The position numbers and the translations under genes are program-made. Source: Patiria pectinifera (taxonomy: Eukaryota; Echinodermata; Asteroidea; Valvatida; Asterinidae). From it: a DNA stretch of 64,000 bases. Positions 13,601-22,689 of this stretch are shown here, piece by piece; position 1 is the stretch's first letter; each line of letters starts with the position of its first letter. The notes beneath the pieces are model-generated. The model was not told the origin of the DNA. It saw only the letters and a list, made by a program, of their open reading frames with translations, and searched no databases. Location: contig CM057147.1 in the NCBI GenBank assembly GCA_029964075.1, forward strand, positions 16,265,513-16,329,512, read 5' to 3'.

Positions 13601-16600
13601 CACGGTGCTGCTTAACAGTTAGCAGAAAAGTTGTGCTTAGCGTAGCAGAAAACTTTGCTAACCGTAAGCATTATTTCACGGCGTGGACGTGCTAACGGTC
13701 GCGCGTGCATGGAGATTTCTATTGTGACGTCACTAAGTTAAACACATTTTTCCTCCGAAGTGAGCGTGCCTTTTGCTTACGGCTTACGGTCTCCATGAAA
13801 TAGACGAAGGCTCTGTTAGCAGAAAATCGTGTGCTGAGCAGCGCCGTGAAATTGGGCCCAGGCCAAAGATTATACTAGTGTGGATGTGGTAGAGGAAGAG
13901 GGGGAGGAGTTGATGATTAAGAATGGGGAGGTATTCTCTAAAAATGGGAATTGAAAGGAGGGACGAGTTCTAGTACCAATCTGAAGATGTAGAGACCAGA
14001 AGGATGGTATATGGGAAAATGGAAGGGATCAAAAGAAAAAAAAGAGGAGGTCCTTTCAAAGACAAAGGAAGATAGAAATGGCAAGTTGGAAGTGTGAGGT
14101 AGTTTCTGGCGCCAGTCCAAAGATGAGGAGAGTAGAGAGCATGCAGTGAAGGGAGAGGGGGAGGGGCTAGAGAAGAAGAAAGGGGAAATTCAACACAATA
14201 GAAGATAAAAGTGTTAGTGGGGTCACAGATTCATGTAGATACAACTGTTAGATTCTAAAAGGCGTCTTATTTTTTCCCCCCAAATCCACAGAGACAACAG
14301 CAGAGCTGATGGATCGTATGTGCAAGTTCATCTACTCCAAGGACACGACGGACCTGATCCGTACCCGGGCCATGCTGTGCCACATCTACCACCACGCCCT
14401 GCATGATCGCTGGTACATGGCTAGAGACCTCATACTCATGTCCCACCTGCAGTCCAATATACAGCACTCGGATATCCCTACACAGGTAAGATTAGCCAAA
14501 AGTTGACAGGAAAGGTTTGCTAAGGCCCTACGTCACCATACAAATGGTTCATTAACCGCCGAATGGTTCCAAAACGATAGTCTCGTCGATTGGGCATGAG
14601 ATCTTCATAACATATAACATACTTTGTTTGCATCTTAAAAATTACAAGTAAAAGTATCTCTGTGTTTTAAAACTATTTTCATCCTGTTTTGTCAACTGTT
14701 TGAAGTTTGACTGTTACCATATTTTTTGAACCTGAATTTTTAATTTGAGTGCAAAACAGTCAAATTTTGTCCATACATATGTAGAAACTGTCAGTATGCA
14801 GAAAGTGTTGCTTAAATAAAGGTTGAAAATGCTGGGTGTTTTTGTGCTGCTATAGGCATTCAGTCGATCTTTTGTTTTCTTTTCCCTCGTTCAGATTTTG
14901 TACAATCGGACCATGGTGCAACTGGGCCTGTGCGCGTTCCGTCACGGTAACATCAAGGATGCCCATCATGCATTGCTGGACATCCAGAGCGGTGGTAGGG
15001 CCAAGGAGCTGCTTGCACAGGTACAGGCAAAATGTCTTGTCAAAATTCAGACACATTAACAGTAATTCAGAGAAAACTAAAGCTGCATTTGAGCCTTTTT
15101 ACTTGCTTAAGCAAGGAAGTAGATAAAAGAACTAAAATGATGTAAACATGTAACTCTGTAGAAGAAATTTGTATTAACCTAAACCCCCTAGGTCCTTTTG
15201 GCTAGGAAACATCCTCAATCCTGCGAAATCCTCCAACTGCCACCATGTAACAATTGGATTCAGCCTCAATCCTCCAAAATCATCCGCTATTTCTTGCGAT
15301 TTGTCCAGCAGAGCGGTGACCATTGCCTCAATCCTTCAAAATCCTCTAACAATCACTGTTAATGGGTTGAGGCAGCGTTGATGACATTCAGAAGCAGTGC
15401 AGATGATACGGAGCATAATGCCATTCAGCCTCAATCCTCCAAATTGAAGGATTGAAGGTTTAGTGACATTGAGTGTTTTTTTTCCCTTTGCCTCACAAAT
15501 TTCTGAATCAGATTTTTGTTCCAATTCAGTTAACCAATGTAAGATCATAGGGTTGTTAAGTTTGTTTCAAAACAAAATAAGATTACGAGTCCCAGTATTT
15601 GTTTAGATTGTTCCTAATAATTTTTCTTTGCTATGAACACATTTTTTTTAATGTCTCTAATATTCTTGCACATGTGTATTTGTGTTATGGCCACAGGGTC
15701 TGTTGATGCAGAGGCAGCAGGAACGAGACCCAACCCAGGAGAAGATTGAGAAGTCTCGTCAGCTGCCCTTCCACATGCACATCAATCTGGAGTTGTTGGA
15801 GTGCGTCTACTTAGTCTCGGCTATGCTGCTGGAGATACCTTACATGGCCTGTGAGTACCAACTAGAGAGCTGGGGAAAGCTGCCAGTGTTGTAGTCCAGT
15901 CCATCACAAGTCCATCACATGTCCATCACATGTCCTCATAAGTGCATCATAAGTCCATCACAAGTCCATCACATGTCCTCATATTAAAGTCATCACAATT
16001 CGTCATACGTCCCTCACATGTCCATTACAGCCAGACTTGTCATAAACTTGTGATGGACTCGACTACAACATTGCAAATTTGCCAATGATACAAAGCTTCG
16101 TAAATTTGTGTGCTAAGCATGTTTCACTTGTTACAAGCAGTATTCATTGAATACTTTTGCTAGACTAGCTCTTGGACCCAATGTTATGAAGATGGTAAGC
16201 AGAAAATACTACTTAGCAAATTTATGCCTTGAGCACATTTGTGCTGAGAGCCAGTCAGTAGCAAGATACATGATGTGATCTTTAGGCTGGTCAGGGCTCA
16301 ATTGTATGGCGCTGCTAAGCACATGATTTTCTGCTAACAGAGGCTCCGTCTATTTCATGGAGATCATATGCAGTAAGCACAGCAAAAGCATGCTTAACCC
16401 CAGAGGAAAACATTGCTTAAATCAGTGACGTAACAATAAAAAATCTCAGTGCACGCAATCGTTAAACACATCCACGCCATGAAATAGTGCTTAAGGTTAG
16501 CATAATTTTCTGCTTTAGTAAGCACGACATTTCTGCTGATAAGCAGCGCCGTGAAATTTGTGCCTAGATGGTTTGTTTTGAAAATTTGTATGCTTAGTGA

Positions 16601-19600
16601 GACTTTGAAATTAGCCCCTGGCCAAACTTCTGAGCGGCTAGCTCAAAAATGTGTTAAGCACAGGAAACATTTGAAATACTTTTGTAGAATTGAGGACGAT
16701 TTCTGTTGAGTAACACTTTGAATCTGGGCCCTGGACTGATCTATTTGGAAATTATACCTTCCTTTCTCATTTTGCTCCTATGAACAAAATACCAATTAAA
16801 GGTGAAGTAGAAAAATAAGACCAGAATCAATGGATGAAGTTTTATAGTATATGTATTCACCCCTACTCCGTTTTCCAAATCCCGCAGCCCACAACTTTGA
16901 CATCCGTCGGCGCATGATCAGCAAGAGTTTCCACCACCAGCTGCGACTGAGCGAGCGCCAGACCCTGGTGGGGCCCCCAGAGAGCATGAGGGAGCACGTG
17001 GTTGCCGCCTCGCGGGCCATGCGCTACGGCAACTGGCGGGCTTGCAAGGACTACCTGCTGAACGATAAGATGAACGGCAAAGTCTGGAATCTGTTCCCGA
17101 ACAGTGATCACGTGAGGGAGCTCATTACAAGGTAAAAAAAGAATTCAATCTAAGAATTTCCCAAAGTCCCCTTTTTATGAAGTGCTTCGTGTCCATGTGT
17201 AAGCACATGTGGACTGCATTTCCCATAAATTGTTTTAAAGGTAAGAATTTTGGCACCAAATTATACCACAAGTTATAGCAGTTATGTTACACAAAATGAT
17301 GTGTTCGGTATGCGTCTGTGTCTGATGTGCCATGAGGTTGAAGGCCAAGTGGCATAACAAATACACTACATTTCCGTGTTCAATGAGTGCGAGTGAGATA
17401 ACGAATTTACAAACTTGACACACAGTAAAGTTGAACATGCATGCTTTACACAAACGCTTCAGCGGTTATCCTGTTATGAATGCGCGTGCAACAGTAATGG
17501 CGTGCGCATCTTAGAATAGCGCGATACGCGGAGTGCGATATGGACCGTGGTATATGGGGCCAAGTTCGCGCAAGGACTATAGTTGACCAATGGTTAACTA
17601 ACGTTTGCCCGAACTCTGTCTAGTCAACGGTGGTTGACCACGCTAGTCGACTATTTGGAACCAGCCTACTGGGGTTGGTTGCTTCGCTGGTAACCAATAG
17701 CCGCGCGCATTCATAACGCTAGCAGAGAGCCAGGATCCAGAAGTTTTGCGATGACATTTTGACCAGCGTTTGACTAGAGACGTTCGCACGTTGCTATCAG
17801 TGCGCAGGCGTAAGGTACGTCACAAATCAACCACTAGTCGACTAATGGTCCTTGCCCGAACTTGGCCTGGGTTAATACCACACTGTTCAACCAATGAGGA
17901 TTGAGGATTTAAGTTTGCTCGAAGATAAAGCTTGGTAGTTTAATTAACACTGCACTGTGTTATATTGTCAGATTGGTCATTTTCACACCACAGCTGTGGC
18001 ATGTTGTGATGCCACACACGTAGCTCAAAACCACCTTCCGAAGTCAAGGGTGACATCCAGAAATGCTAACGAATCCTTTACGTCTCTGATTGCAGGAAAA
18101 TTCAAGAGGAGAGTTTGAGGACCTATCTCTTCACCTACGGCAGTGTCTATGATTCACTCAGGTATGGTACATACCATTGTTGGTCTAAGAAAGTTAGAAT
18201 TTAAACAAACCACACCAGCAATTATGGGAAAAGTAATATTTTTAGTAACAGATACAGCTTTTGGCATTGAAATGCTGCTTTCTGCAAGCAGTCCAACATT
18301 GATGACGAAGGGAATAGTCACAATAACTTTGTTCTCTTTTTTGTTTTCTCTTCAGCATGAACACACTGGCTGAGATGTTTGAGTTGGAGAAGCCTGTTGT
18401 GCACAGCATCATCAGCAAAATGATCATTAATGAGGAACTCATGGTAAGAAACGAAAAGTCAAAGAAGTGACCTTTATTTTCAAAAAATATCAAATGATGA
18501 GATACCTGTTCAAAAGTCAGGGCCCAAGTTCATAGAGCTAGTAAGCAGAAATGATACTTACAGCCACGAAGCATAACGAGCAGTAAACAGAAGAGTACGA
18601 GTCACGACCAGTGCCACTCCCTGGCTGGTACACTCTTCCTGGATGAATACTCTCATCCAAAATTGTGCTCAAAAAAAAAATTATAAAATTGCAAAAAGGT
18701 GGCAGCTGTGGTTAATTTGGCCTGGCCAGTTTCAAGGAGATTAGTAGAGAGTATTGCTTCGCAAAATGTCTTGCTAAGAAGTTTCCAACTGAGATGAAAG
18801 CAGCTTGCAACCATTCGCAAGCAACACAATTGTGCTTCGACCCATTTTTGTTCTGTGCTTTACAAGGTTCAATGCTAATCACATTTTCAATTCAGTCACA
18901 ATGCAAACCTGGGAAATAGCAAACAGGATCACTCAGAGAGGAGAAGTCTTTTTATTACAAAATTCTCAAATGAACCACAAAGGCAAACTGACTAGGTGCA
19001 TAACAATAATTGTTAAAAGTTGAACAAAGAGTTGACTAGAGAAGGGTTTGAACCTCCGACCTCCGGATTACCGTTCCGGTGCTCCACCAACTGAGCCATC
19101 CAGCCCTATGTTGGTGGTTCCCCATTTAGTAAATGTCTTAGTAAATTTTCAAGGGGCGCTAGTCAGAAGCCAAATTTTCAATTTATCGGTGTTCCTTTTC
19201 GTTTTGTTCATGAAGGCCTCATGGGATGAGCCAGCCCAGACCGTGGTCATGCACCGCTGCGAGCCCACCAAGCTCCAGAACCTGGCCCTGCGCCTGGCGG
19301 AAAAGGTCAACAACCTCGTGGAGAACGGCGAACGCTTACTGGAGTACCGCCAGAACGACGGCCGGGGGTTCAACAAAGGCGGCGGCCAGCAGTTCCGCGA
19401 CAAGCAAGGCAACTACCGCGGGGACCGCAGCGACCGAGGGGGCGAGAGGTCCGGGTATCGCTCTGGGCGCGGCGGTTATCGTGGCGGCGGTGGCGGTGGT
19501 GGGAACTACCGCGGCGGCGGAAGCTATCGTGGGGACCGGAGTGGCGGCGGAGGCTATCGTGGGGACCGGAGTGGCGGTGGTGGCTATCGCGGGGACCGGA

Positions 19601-20806
19601 GTGGCGGTGGTGGCTATCGTGGGGACCGTAGTGGCGGTGGTGGCTATCGTGGGGACCGCAGTGGCGGTGGTGGCTATCGTGGGGACCGCAGTGGCGGTGG
19701 TTACCGTGGAGGTATGTAGCTTGAATTAACCCTACTACTTTGGACACTTCACAAAACACTTCACGGCTTGTCTCCACACTTTTGCCTGCACACATACTGA
19801 AATTTGTATCCTTGTGGAGACATTTCTTTGTTGTTGTGTACTAAAGTTTTCGAGTTTGAAAGTACAGTTTTATAATGCTCTTATTTTAACCAGAATTAAT
19901 TTCCTGGGCTGAAATTCGGACTTAATATCCCTTTTCTAAAATTCTACCATTTGCGACCGATCAACATACCTTGGAAATTCCTAGTTTTTGAGTAAAATCC
20001 ATATTTCGTTTAAACCTTGTGGAGACGTATTCATCTATAGAAATTGCCCTGTGGAGACGTATACAATCTTTTGTTCCCTATTGTGTGCATGTTTCCAGAG
20101 GGCACGGTGTATCGGATCAGAATTAACACACACACACACTGCTAATCTTAAGTATCCTCTGTCCAGTATGCTGTGGCCCTCAAAAACCTTCACAACACTT
20201 CCAAGTCTTATTTTGTGGCCAAGCAGTTGCTCCGCACTGCTCTGCACTGCTCAGCACTCCGCATGCAAATGTGTCATTGTGTCTTTTTATTTTCTTTTTA
20301 CATGAAACCTTTTCAAATGAGAAAAATCTGAAGGGTTTTGAAGTGAAGTGTTACACTGAAGTAGGAATTCTCAGCAGGGTGAATGGTGTTGTGGAGCACT
20401 GTGGTCCAGTTATTACGGTGTTCGACCATGCTGTGGTACCTGTGTTTGAACCCCGACGGGGAACATGATGCTTGTGTTCTTGAGCAAGACACTTTACTAC
20501 AATTGCCTCTCTCCACCCAGGAGTATAAATGGGTACCTGTGAAGGTAGAGACCAGAATGCGCTGATCTCGAGCCGCTGCAAAAACTGGTCTGATGGCCTG
20601 GTGAACAGGGGTAATAATTGTGAAGCGCTTTGAGACCTTTGGTATAAAGTGCCATATTAGCACAGCATTATTATTTTGAAATCAGCAGTACATTTGCCAA
20701 CCAAGGTGCACATATACCCTTCATTTTTTGTTGTGGTATTTGTTGTCAACTGTTCTTCTGTTCTATCCCTTGCACAGGTCGGAGAGGTAACCAGAATACG
20801 TACTAG
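1700..20806 (+). CDS. EIF3C: Eukaryotic translation initiation factor 3 subunit C
   Basis: eIF3c is a core subunit of the cytoplasmic eIF3 complex; it binds the 40S ribosome and helps recruit eIF1, eIF5 and mRNA. Coding exons read from splice sites: 1700-1863, 2613-2808, 3728-3844, 4897-4960, 7387-7448, 7652-7770, 8401-8545, 9400-9653, 11402-11498, 12181-12293, 12777-12900, 12997-13564, 14292-14485, 14895-15020, 15697-15850, 16888-17131, 18096-18161, 18356-18443, 19216-19711 and 20778-20806. They sum to 3,420 nt, all phases match, giving 1,139 aa against about 913 in human. Matches to the family include [11 protein letters not shown] (exon 3), [16 protein letters not shown] (exon 8), [10 protein letters not shown]-type helices (exon 13), the PCI-region motifs [21 protein letters not shown] (exons 15-16) and [15 protein letters not shown] (exon 17), and TVVMHR (exon 19). 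The extra length comes from exon 12 and the C-terminal RGG region. Confidence 0.95.
2867..3170 (+). mobile_element. TTAA-flanked MITE, subfamily A (intron 2)
   Basis: Starts TTAACCCTAACC at 2867. The body matches, in inverse orientation, the copy near 12340-12703 (shared blocks such as AGCAAGATCCATCA and AAGGCCAAACTGCCTT). The right end is poorly defined. TTAA followed by CCCTA is the terminal pattern of piggyBac elements. Confidence 0.55.
3954..4393. mobile_element. TTAA-flanked MITE, subfamily B (intron 3), 440 bp
   Basis: Left end TTAACCCTAACCCCCTAGG, right end GTTAGGGTTAA; both TTAA copies are intact. The interior is a run of about 43-bp units built on TCCTCAATCCTCCAAAATCC. It is closely related to the copy at 55008-55482. 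Seen directly; piggyBac-like origin is inferred from the TTAA/CCCTA ends. Confidence 0.75.
4394..4700. repeat. Degenerate second copy of subfamily B
   Basis: After 4393 there is a related stretch that ends with a decayed version of the same terminus (GATTTTGGAGGATTGAGG, then AGGTTAAAC near 4690). Boundaries are unclear. Confidence 0.4.
4987..5402 (+). mobile_element. TTAA-flanked MITE, subfamily B, 416 bp, left member of an inverted pair
   Basis: Begins TTAACCCTAACCGCCCTG and ends GGGAGTTAGGGTTAA. It is almost the reverse complement of 5902-6317 along its full length. Located in EIF3C intron 4. Confidence 0.8.
5902..6317 (-). mobile_element. TTAA-flanked MITE, subfamily B, 416 bp, right member of an inverted pair
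   Basis: Begins TTAACCCTAACTCCTTAGG and ends TATAGGGTTAA. It has the same length as, and opposite orientation to, the copy at 4987-5402, separated by about 500 bp of unrelated intron. Confidence 0.8.
6701..6806. repeat. Short palindromic hairpin repeat (intron 4)
   Basis: Arms of about 43 bp (TCTGTTTAAGAC...TAATTATC and its inverse) flank a loop containing GAGCCAGAGGCGAGGG. The GAGCC-AGGCGAGGG loop is common in marine invertebrate repeats. No coding capacity. Confidence 0.6.
8628..9311. mobile_element. Mariner/Tc1-type non-autonomous element, 684 bp with TA flanks (intron 7)
   Basis: Terminal inverted repeats of roughly 180 bp start TACAGCGTGTCCCAATAAAC and end with the inverse GGGACACGCTGTA. 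The TA at each end fits Tc1/mariner target duplication. The interior has no transposase frame. Confidence 0.75.
10163..10459. mobile_element. MITE with ATGCGCCT termini (intron 8)
   Basis: Left end ATGCGCCTTTCAATTGTCCC and right end the inverse of ATGCGCCTATCAAATGTCCC, with a G/C homopolymer next to the right terminus. The inner part holds further inverted words (GTGGGGATTGTCAC and its inverse). No open frame. Confidence 0.6.
10658..11305. repeat. Minisatellite, 136-bp unit, about 4.7 copies (intron 8)
   Basis: Successive units begin AACACTACCATGACTACTAC near 10757, 10894, 11030 and 11166, with a shortened first unit from 10658. Units are nearly identical. Each contains AGGGTTTATGAATAAACC, an inverted word. 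Apparent open frames across it are repeat artefacts. Confidence 0.85.
11565..11817 (-). mobile_element. tRNA-derived SINE, antisense (intron 9)
   Basis: On the minus strand the head shows an A-box-like GGCCTAGTGGTTAGGG and a perfect B box GGTTCGAATCC, as in a Pol III promoter. The body contains the CTCTCTCCATCCAGGAGTAT core shared with the copies near 20.5 and 58.4 kb. SINE class is inferred from these boxes. Confidence 0.7.
11827..12042. mobile_element. TTAA-flanked MITE, subfamily C, 216 bp (intron 9)
   Basis: Ends TTAACCCTAACAGAACTC and GGAAGTTAGGGTTAA. A diverged relative lies at 44332-44536 beside METTL16 exon 6; both carry CATATGGTGTTG and TTCCTAGTAAATCA. Confidence 0.7.
12340..12703 (-). 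mobile_element. TTAA-flanked MITE, subfamily A, inverse copy (intron 10)
   Basis: Right end AAGGTTAGGGTTAA with TTAA at 12700-12703. Reading the minus strand from there matches the copy starting at 2867. The far end is uncertain. Confidence 0.6.
12997..13564 (+). other. EIF3C: EIF3C exon 12 with Glu/Ser/Lys repeat insertion
   Basis: Exon 12 opens with [12 protein letters not shown], matching the family just before a variable linker, and then runs into about 150 highly charged residues. From about 13185 to 13395 a 12-bp unit (TCAAAGGAGGAG, alternating with TCAAAGGAAGAG) encodes iterated E-E-S-K. It is followed by a 15-bp-type unit encoding variants of KEDAS to about 13490, and then [12 protein letters not shown]. 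In human eIF3c this linker is only a few tens of residues. It lies between conserved helices, so it is probably a disordered, tolerated expansion; many Ser-Glu-Glu contexts fit CK2 phosphorylation, which is inference. Confidence 0.85.
13588..13862. mobile_element. MITE with GGGCCCAATTTCACGG ends (intron 12)
   Basis: Left GGGCCCAATTTCACGGTGCT (13590) and right GCGCCGTGAAATTGGGCCC (to 13859) form terminal inverted repeats that extend inward (TTAGCAGAAAA on both arms). Related sequence occurs at 16289-16563. Confidence 0.75.
13866..14215 (+). pseudogene. Decayed duplicates of the 3' part of EIF3C exon 12
   Basis: Intron 12 contains purine-rich blocks resembling the end of exon 12 and its donor. 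At 14041-14110, AAAGAGGAGGTC...CAAAGACAAAGG...GTGAGGTAGTTTCTGG mirrors 13520-13585, including the start of the intron. Blocks at 13875-13910 and 14130-14190 resemble GATGTGGTGGAGGGAGAGG. Frames are broken, so they are not used as exons. Confidence 0.55.
15174..15462. mobile_element. TTAA-type MITE, subfamily B, degenerate (intron 14)
   Basis: Starts TTAACCTAAACCCCCTAGG with CATCCTCAATCCTGC and several CCTCAATCCTCCAAAAT words. The right end is decayed (GAAGGTTTAG near 15460). Confidence 0.6.
15886..16071. mobile_element. Small inverted-repeat element filled with GTCCATCACA decamers (intron 15)
   Basis: Ends TGTTGTAGTCCAGTCCATC and the inverse of TGTTGTAGTCGAGTCCATC. Between them is a loose tandem array of about 10-bp units (AAGTCCATCAC, ATGTCCATCAC and variants). 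Confidence 0.6.
16289..16563. mobile_element. Diverged GGGCCCAATTT-family MITE (intron 15)
   Basis: GCTCAATTGTATGGCGCTGCT on the left and AGCAGCGCCGTGAAATTTG on the right, with inner TTTTCTGCTAACAGAGGCTC, an inverse match to the right arm of 13588-13862. Confidence 0.6.
17556..17871. mobile_element. MITE with GGCCAAGTTCG termini (intron 16), about 316 bp
   Basis: Left GGCCAAGTTCGCGCAAGGAC and right the inverse of GGCCAAGTTCGGGCAAGGAC, continuing into TAGTTGACC/TAGTCGACT words on both arms. No coding capacity. Confidence 0.7.
19033..19105 (-). tRNA. tRNA-like sequence (tRNA gene, pseudogene or SINE head)
   Basis: On the minus strand a full cloverleaf can be drawn. Acceptor GGCTGGA pairs with TCTAGTC (two G-T), the D stem is GCTC/GAGC, the anticodon stem is CCGGA/TCCGG with loop ACGGTAA, and the T stem is GGAGG/CCTTC with loop TTCAAAC. 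The loop places GGT (Thr-type) at the anticodon, but position 33 is C instead of the near-universal T. That argues for a tRNA-derived repeat rather than a working gene. It lies antisense in EIF3C intron 18. Confidence 0.4.
19216..19711 (+). other. EIF3C: EIF3C exon 19: end of the conserved core and RGG-rich tail
   Basis: Starts [14 protein letters not shown], the conserved last strand of the eIF3c core, followed by the [21 protein letters not shown] helix. From about 19370 the frame becomes Gly/Arg-rich. From about 19530 a 30-bp unit encodes [10 protein letters not shown] about six times. Such Tyr-Arg-Gly-Gly repeats are typical RNA-binding, arginine-methylated low-complexity tails. Human eIF3c has only a short version (MRRGGYRQQ-type). 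Confidence 0.85.
20387..20675 (+). mobile_element. SINE (intron 19)
   Basis: A B-box-like GTGTTTGAACCCC is followed by the shared core (AAGACACTTTACTACAATTG, CTCTCTCCACCCAGGAGTAT, AAATGGGTACC). It ends in GCGCTTTGAGACC...GTATAAAGTGCCATAT...ATTATTATTTT, a tail unlike the other two copies. Confidence 0.65.
20778..20806 (+). other. EIF3C: EIF3C last coding exon (20)
   Basis: Acceptor CCTTGCACAG precedes GTCGGAGAGG. Joined to exon 19 after GGA-G (donor GTATGT at 19712), it completes Gly and adds RRGNQNTY before TAG. The ending resembles the Gln-rich, Tyr-terminal end of vertebrate eIF3c. If the intron is retained, the frame instead ends at 19717-19719 (GGM, stop). Confidence 0.75.
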
Positions 20807-22000
20807 ATGCCTGCTAGCTCAGAACTCATTGCCACTACCACGATTGCAAAGATGACGTCTCAGTGTGTGGCGCCCTCTTTCGAAAGAAGTTTCGTCAGGC
20901 TTCATGAATTCAACAAAGGATTTCTAAAACCCATTTGCGCAACATATTTAGTTTTGGCCTTAATTTAAAACTCTTTACCCAAACCCTGCTGGATCCTTCA
21001 GAGTCCATCTGAAGGATCCAGAAGGTTTTGGAGGACTTTGAAGGATTCAGGAGTATCAGAACCTTTTTATGGGGGGCCTTGAAGCATTTTATGGGGGCCT
21101 TGAAGCACATAGTTTTAAATACTAAGAATGCTTCATAGGGTTTTGCCCTTCAAAAATTCTGTCATAAAAATGATGCATTTAGTTCTTGCTATTAAGAGGA
21201 AGATTGAGTAAGGTTTCATGCAAAAACTTTTTGGGGAGTTAGGTTGAACGGTGAAGTGAGTACCACCTAAAATCTCTTTGGATTTACTTTCTGAGTCACT
21301 CTTCTACTTGGCAGCCATCTTATACAGAACAGTGGGGTTTGGGGTTTTTGTTTGGGTTCATATACAGGCATACAACTGGGAAGTAACAATAAAGAGGAAA
21401 TTCAAAGCTTTACATGACTTTATAAAGTGTTAGTATTAGTATAAAGTCAAAATTGACATCATCTGATCCGAGGTTAAGTTTCACACCTGCCACCATATTT
21501 TGTTTCAGAATTCAAACTAACAAAAATACTCTCCCATTGCTGCTATGTATTTTGTCAAAAAGTGGACAGTTGATGACCAAAACTGAAAAGTATTTGAGCT
21601 CTTTTAGATTCTGCATACCAGCCTTGAACTTGAGAGTGCTTTATGGTCGTTTTGATGGGCTTTCTACATTTTGAGAATTTGTTTTTTTTCGAGAATAAGT
21701 ATTGGACAGAGACAGTTTAACAGTTTTTGAGCATTAATTTAAAACAGTAATGTGCAAAGCTGAGCATTTCTCGTTCAGCTGTACTGTCTTTTTTGCAAAC
21801 TACTAAAATATGTTTTAAAAGTTCTGTTAACGACAAGCAAACAGACAGAAATCCAATTTTTGTTGATTTAGAAACTAAAATCACTGAATTTTATTAAATC
21901 AAATCTCAAGTACATGTATACATAATAAATTAATAGTGGCAAGTGACAATAAAATGGTACCATATTAAACATGTATGTGTCTCAATTTCTAATGAATGTA
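20807..22000 (+). other. EIF3C 3' UTR and flank
   Basis: No coding signal. Poly(A) signals AATAAA occur at 21388-21393, 21924-21929 and 21948-21953, so the transcript probably ends between about 21.4 and 22.0 kb. A 3' remnant of the CCTCCAAAATCC repeat lies near 20990-21060. Confidence 0.5.
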
Positions 22001-22106
22001 AAATTAAAAACAATACCTTGGATATATAAGCTACGTCAATGAATTTGGTAAATTTACAAAAGAAATTCCTGGAAAGTTAACAGAAAAACATCAGATACAA
22101 GCTATT

Positions 22107-22286
22107 CGCTCTTTTCACGCTCCGCCATTGGGCATGCAGAGCCTCGATCTGGCAACTTTACACAATAAAAATAGCCGGTTCAGTGATCTGAACCCCGACA
22201 CGGGAATCACTGAACCGGCTATATTTATTGTGTAAAGTTGCCAGATCGAGGCTGTGCATGCCCATGGTGGAAGTGTGAAAAGAGCA
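22107..22286. mobile_element. Near-perfect hairpin MITE, solitary copy
   Basis: Two arms of about 80 bp (CTTTTCACGCTCCGCCATTG...AATAGCCGGTTCAGTGAT and its inverse) surround a loop of about 17 nt. Three more copies lie in the 25-41 kb array (29849-30017, 33876-34044, 35938-36106). Confidence 0.85.
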
Positions 22287-22299
22287 AATTACTGGTGAA

Positions 22300-22681
22300 A
22301 TTACAGTCGACTTAAAACGATATTCTGATATAACGAGAAATGACTCGGAGAGTGCAAACCTCTGCCAAGGCTTAAAAATTCCCCGCCATATTGTCAGTAT
22401 GTCCAAAAGAAATACTTGCATATTATTAATGGTGAAGAATCCTTTAAAAAAATCCAGACCCAGATCCGGATCACTTCCAAAATCTAATCGATGTGTACTT
22501 GTACCAAGGACAACCCCTAAATTTTTTTCATGCAAATCCGTTATCTTGTTAACAGACAACCAACCAACGTTCCAACTCCGATGAAAACATAAACCTCCTT
22601 GGCCGAGGTCCCCTTGTGCAAATAGAGGCACAGTTCGGACCAAAACTTAAGTGTTCACTGCAACCAGAATTTTACTGTATA
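22300..22681 (-). mobile_element. Composite of a pogo/Tigger-like end and a widespread metazoan inverted repeat
   Basis: ACAGTCGACTTAAAACGATA near 22310 resembles Tigger-type ends (compare 60390). Nested from 22340 to 22640, on the minus strand, is CCTCGGCCAAGGAGGTTTATG...CTTGGCAGAGGTTTGC...CTCTCCGAGT. I recognise this as a repeat found in many marine invertebrates. Exact limits are uncertain. Confidence 0.45.
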
Positions 22682-22689
22682 CCGCAAAC

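Noticed and set aside
19226-19795. Ala/Val-rich and His-rich frames over the RGG region
   Set aside because: Other-frame shadows of the Gly-rich 30-bp repeat.
20101-20130. Short (CA)n run
   Set aside because: An ordinary microsatellite of about six units, with no further interest.
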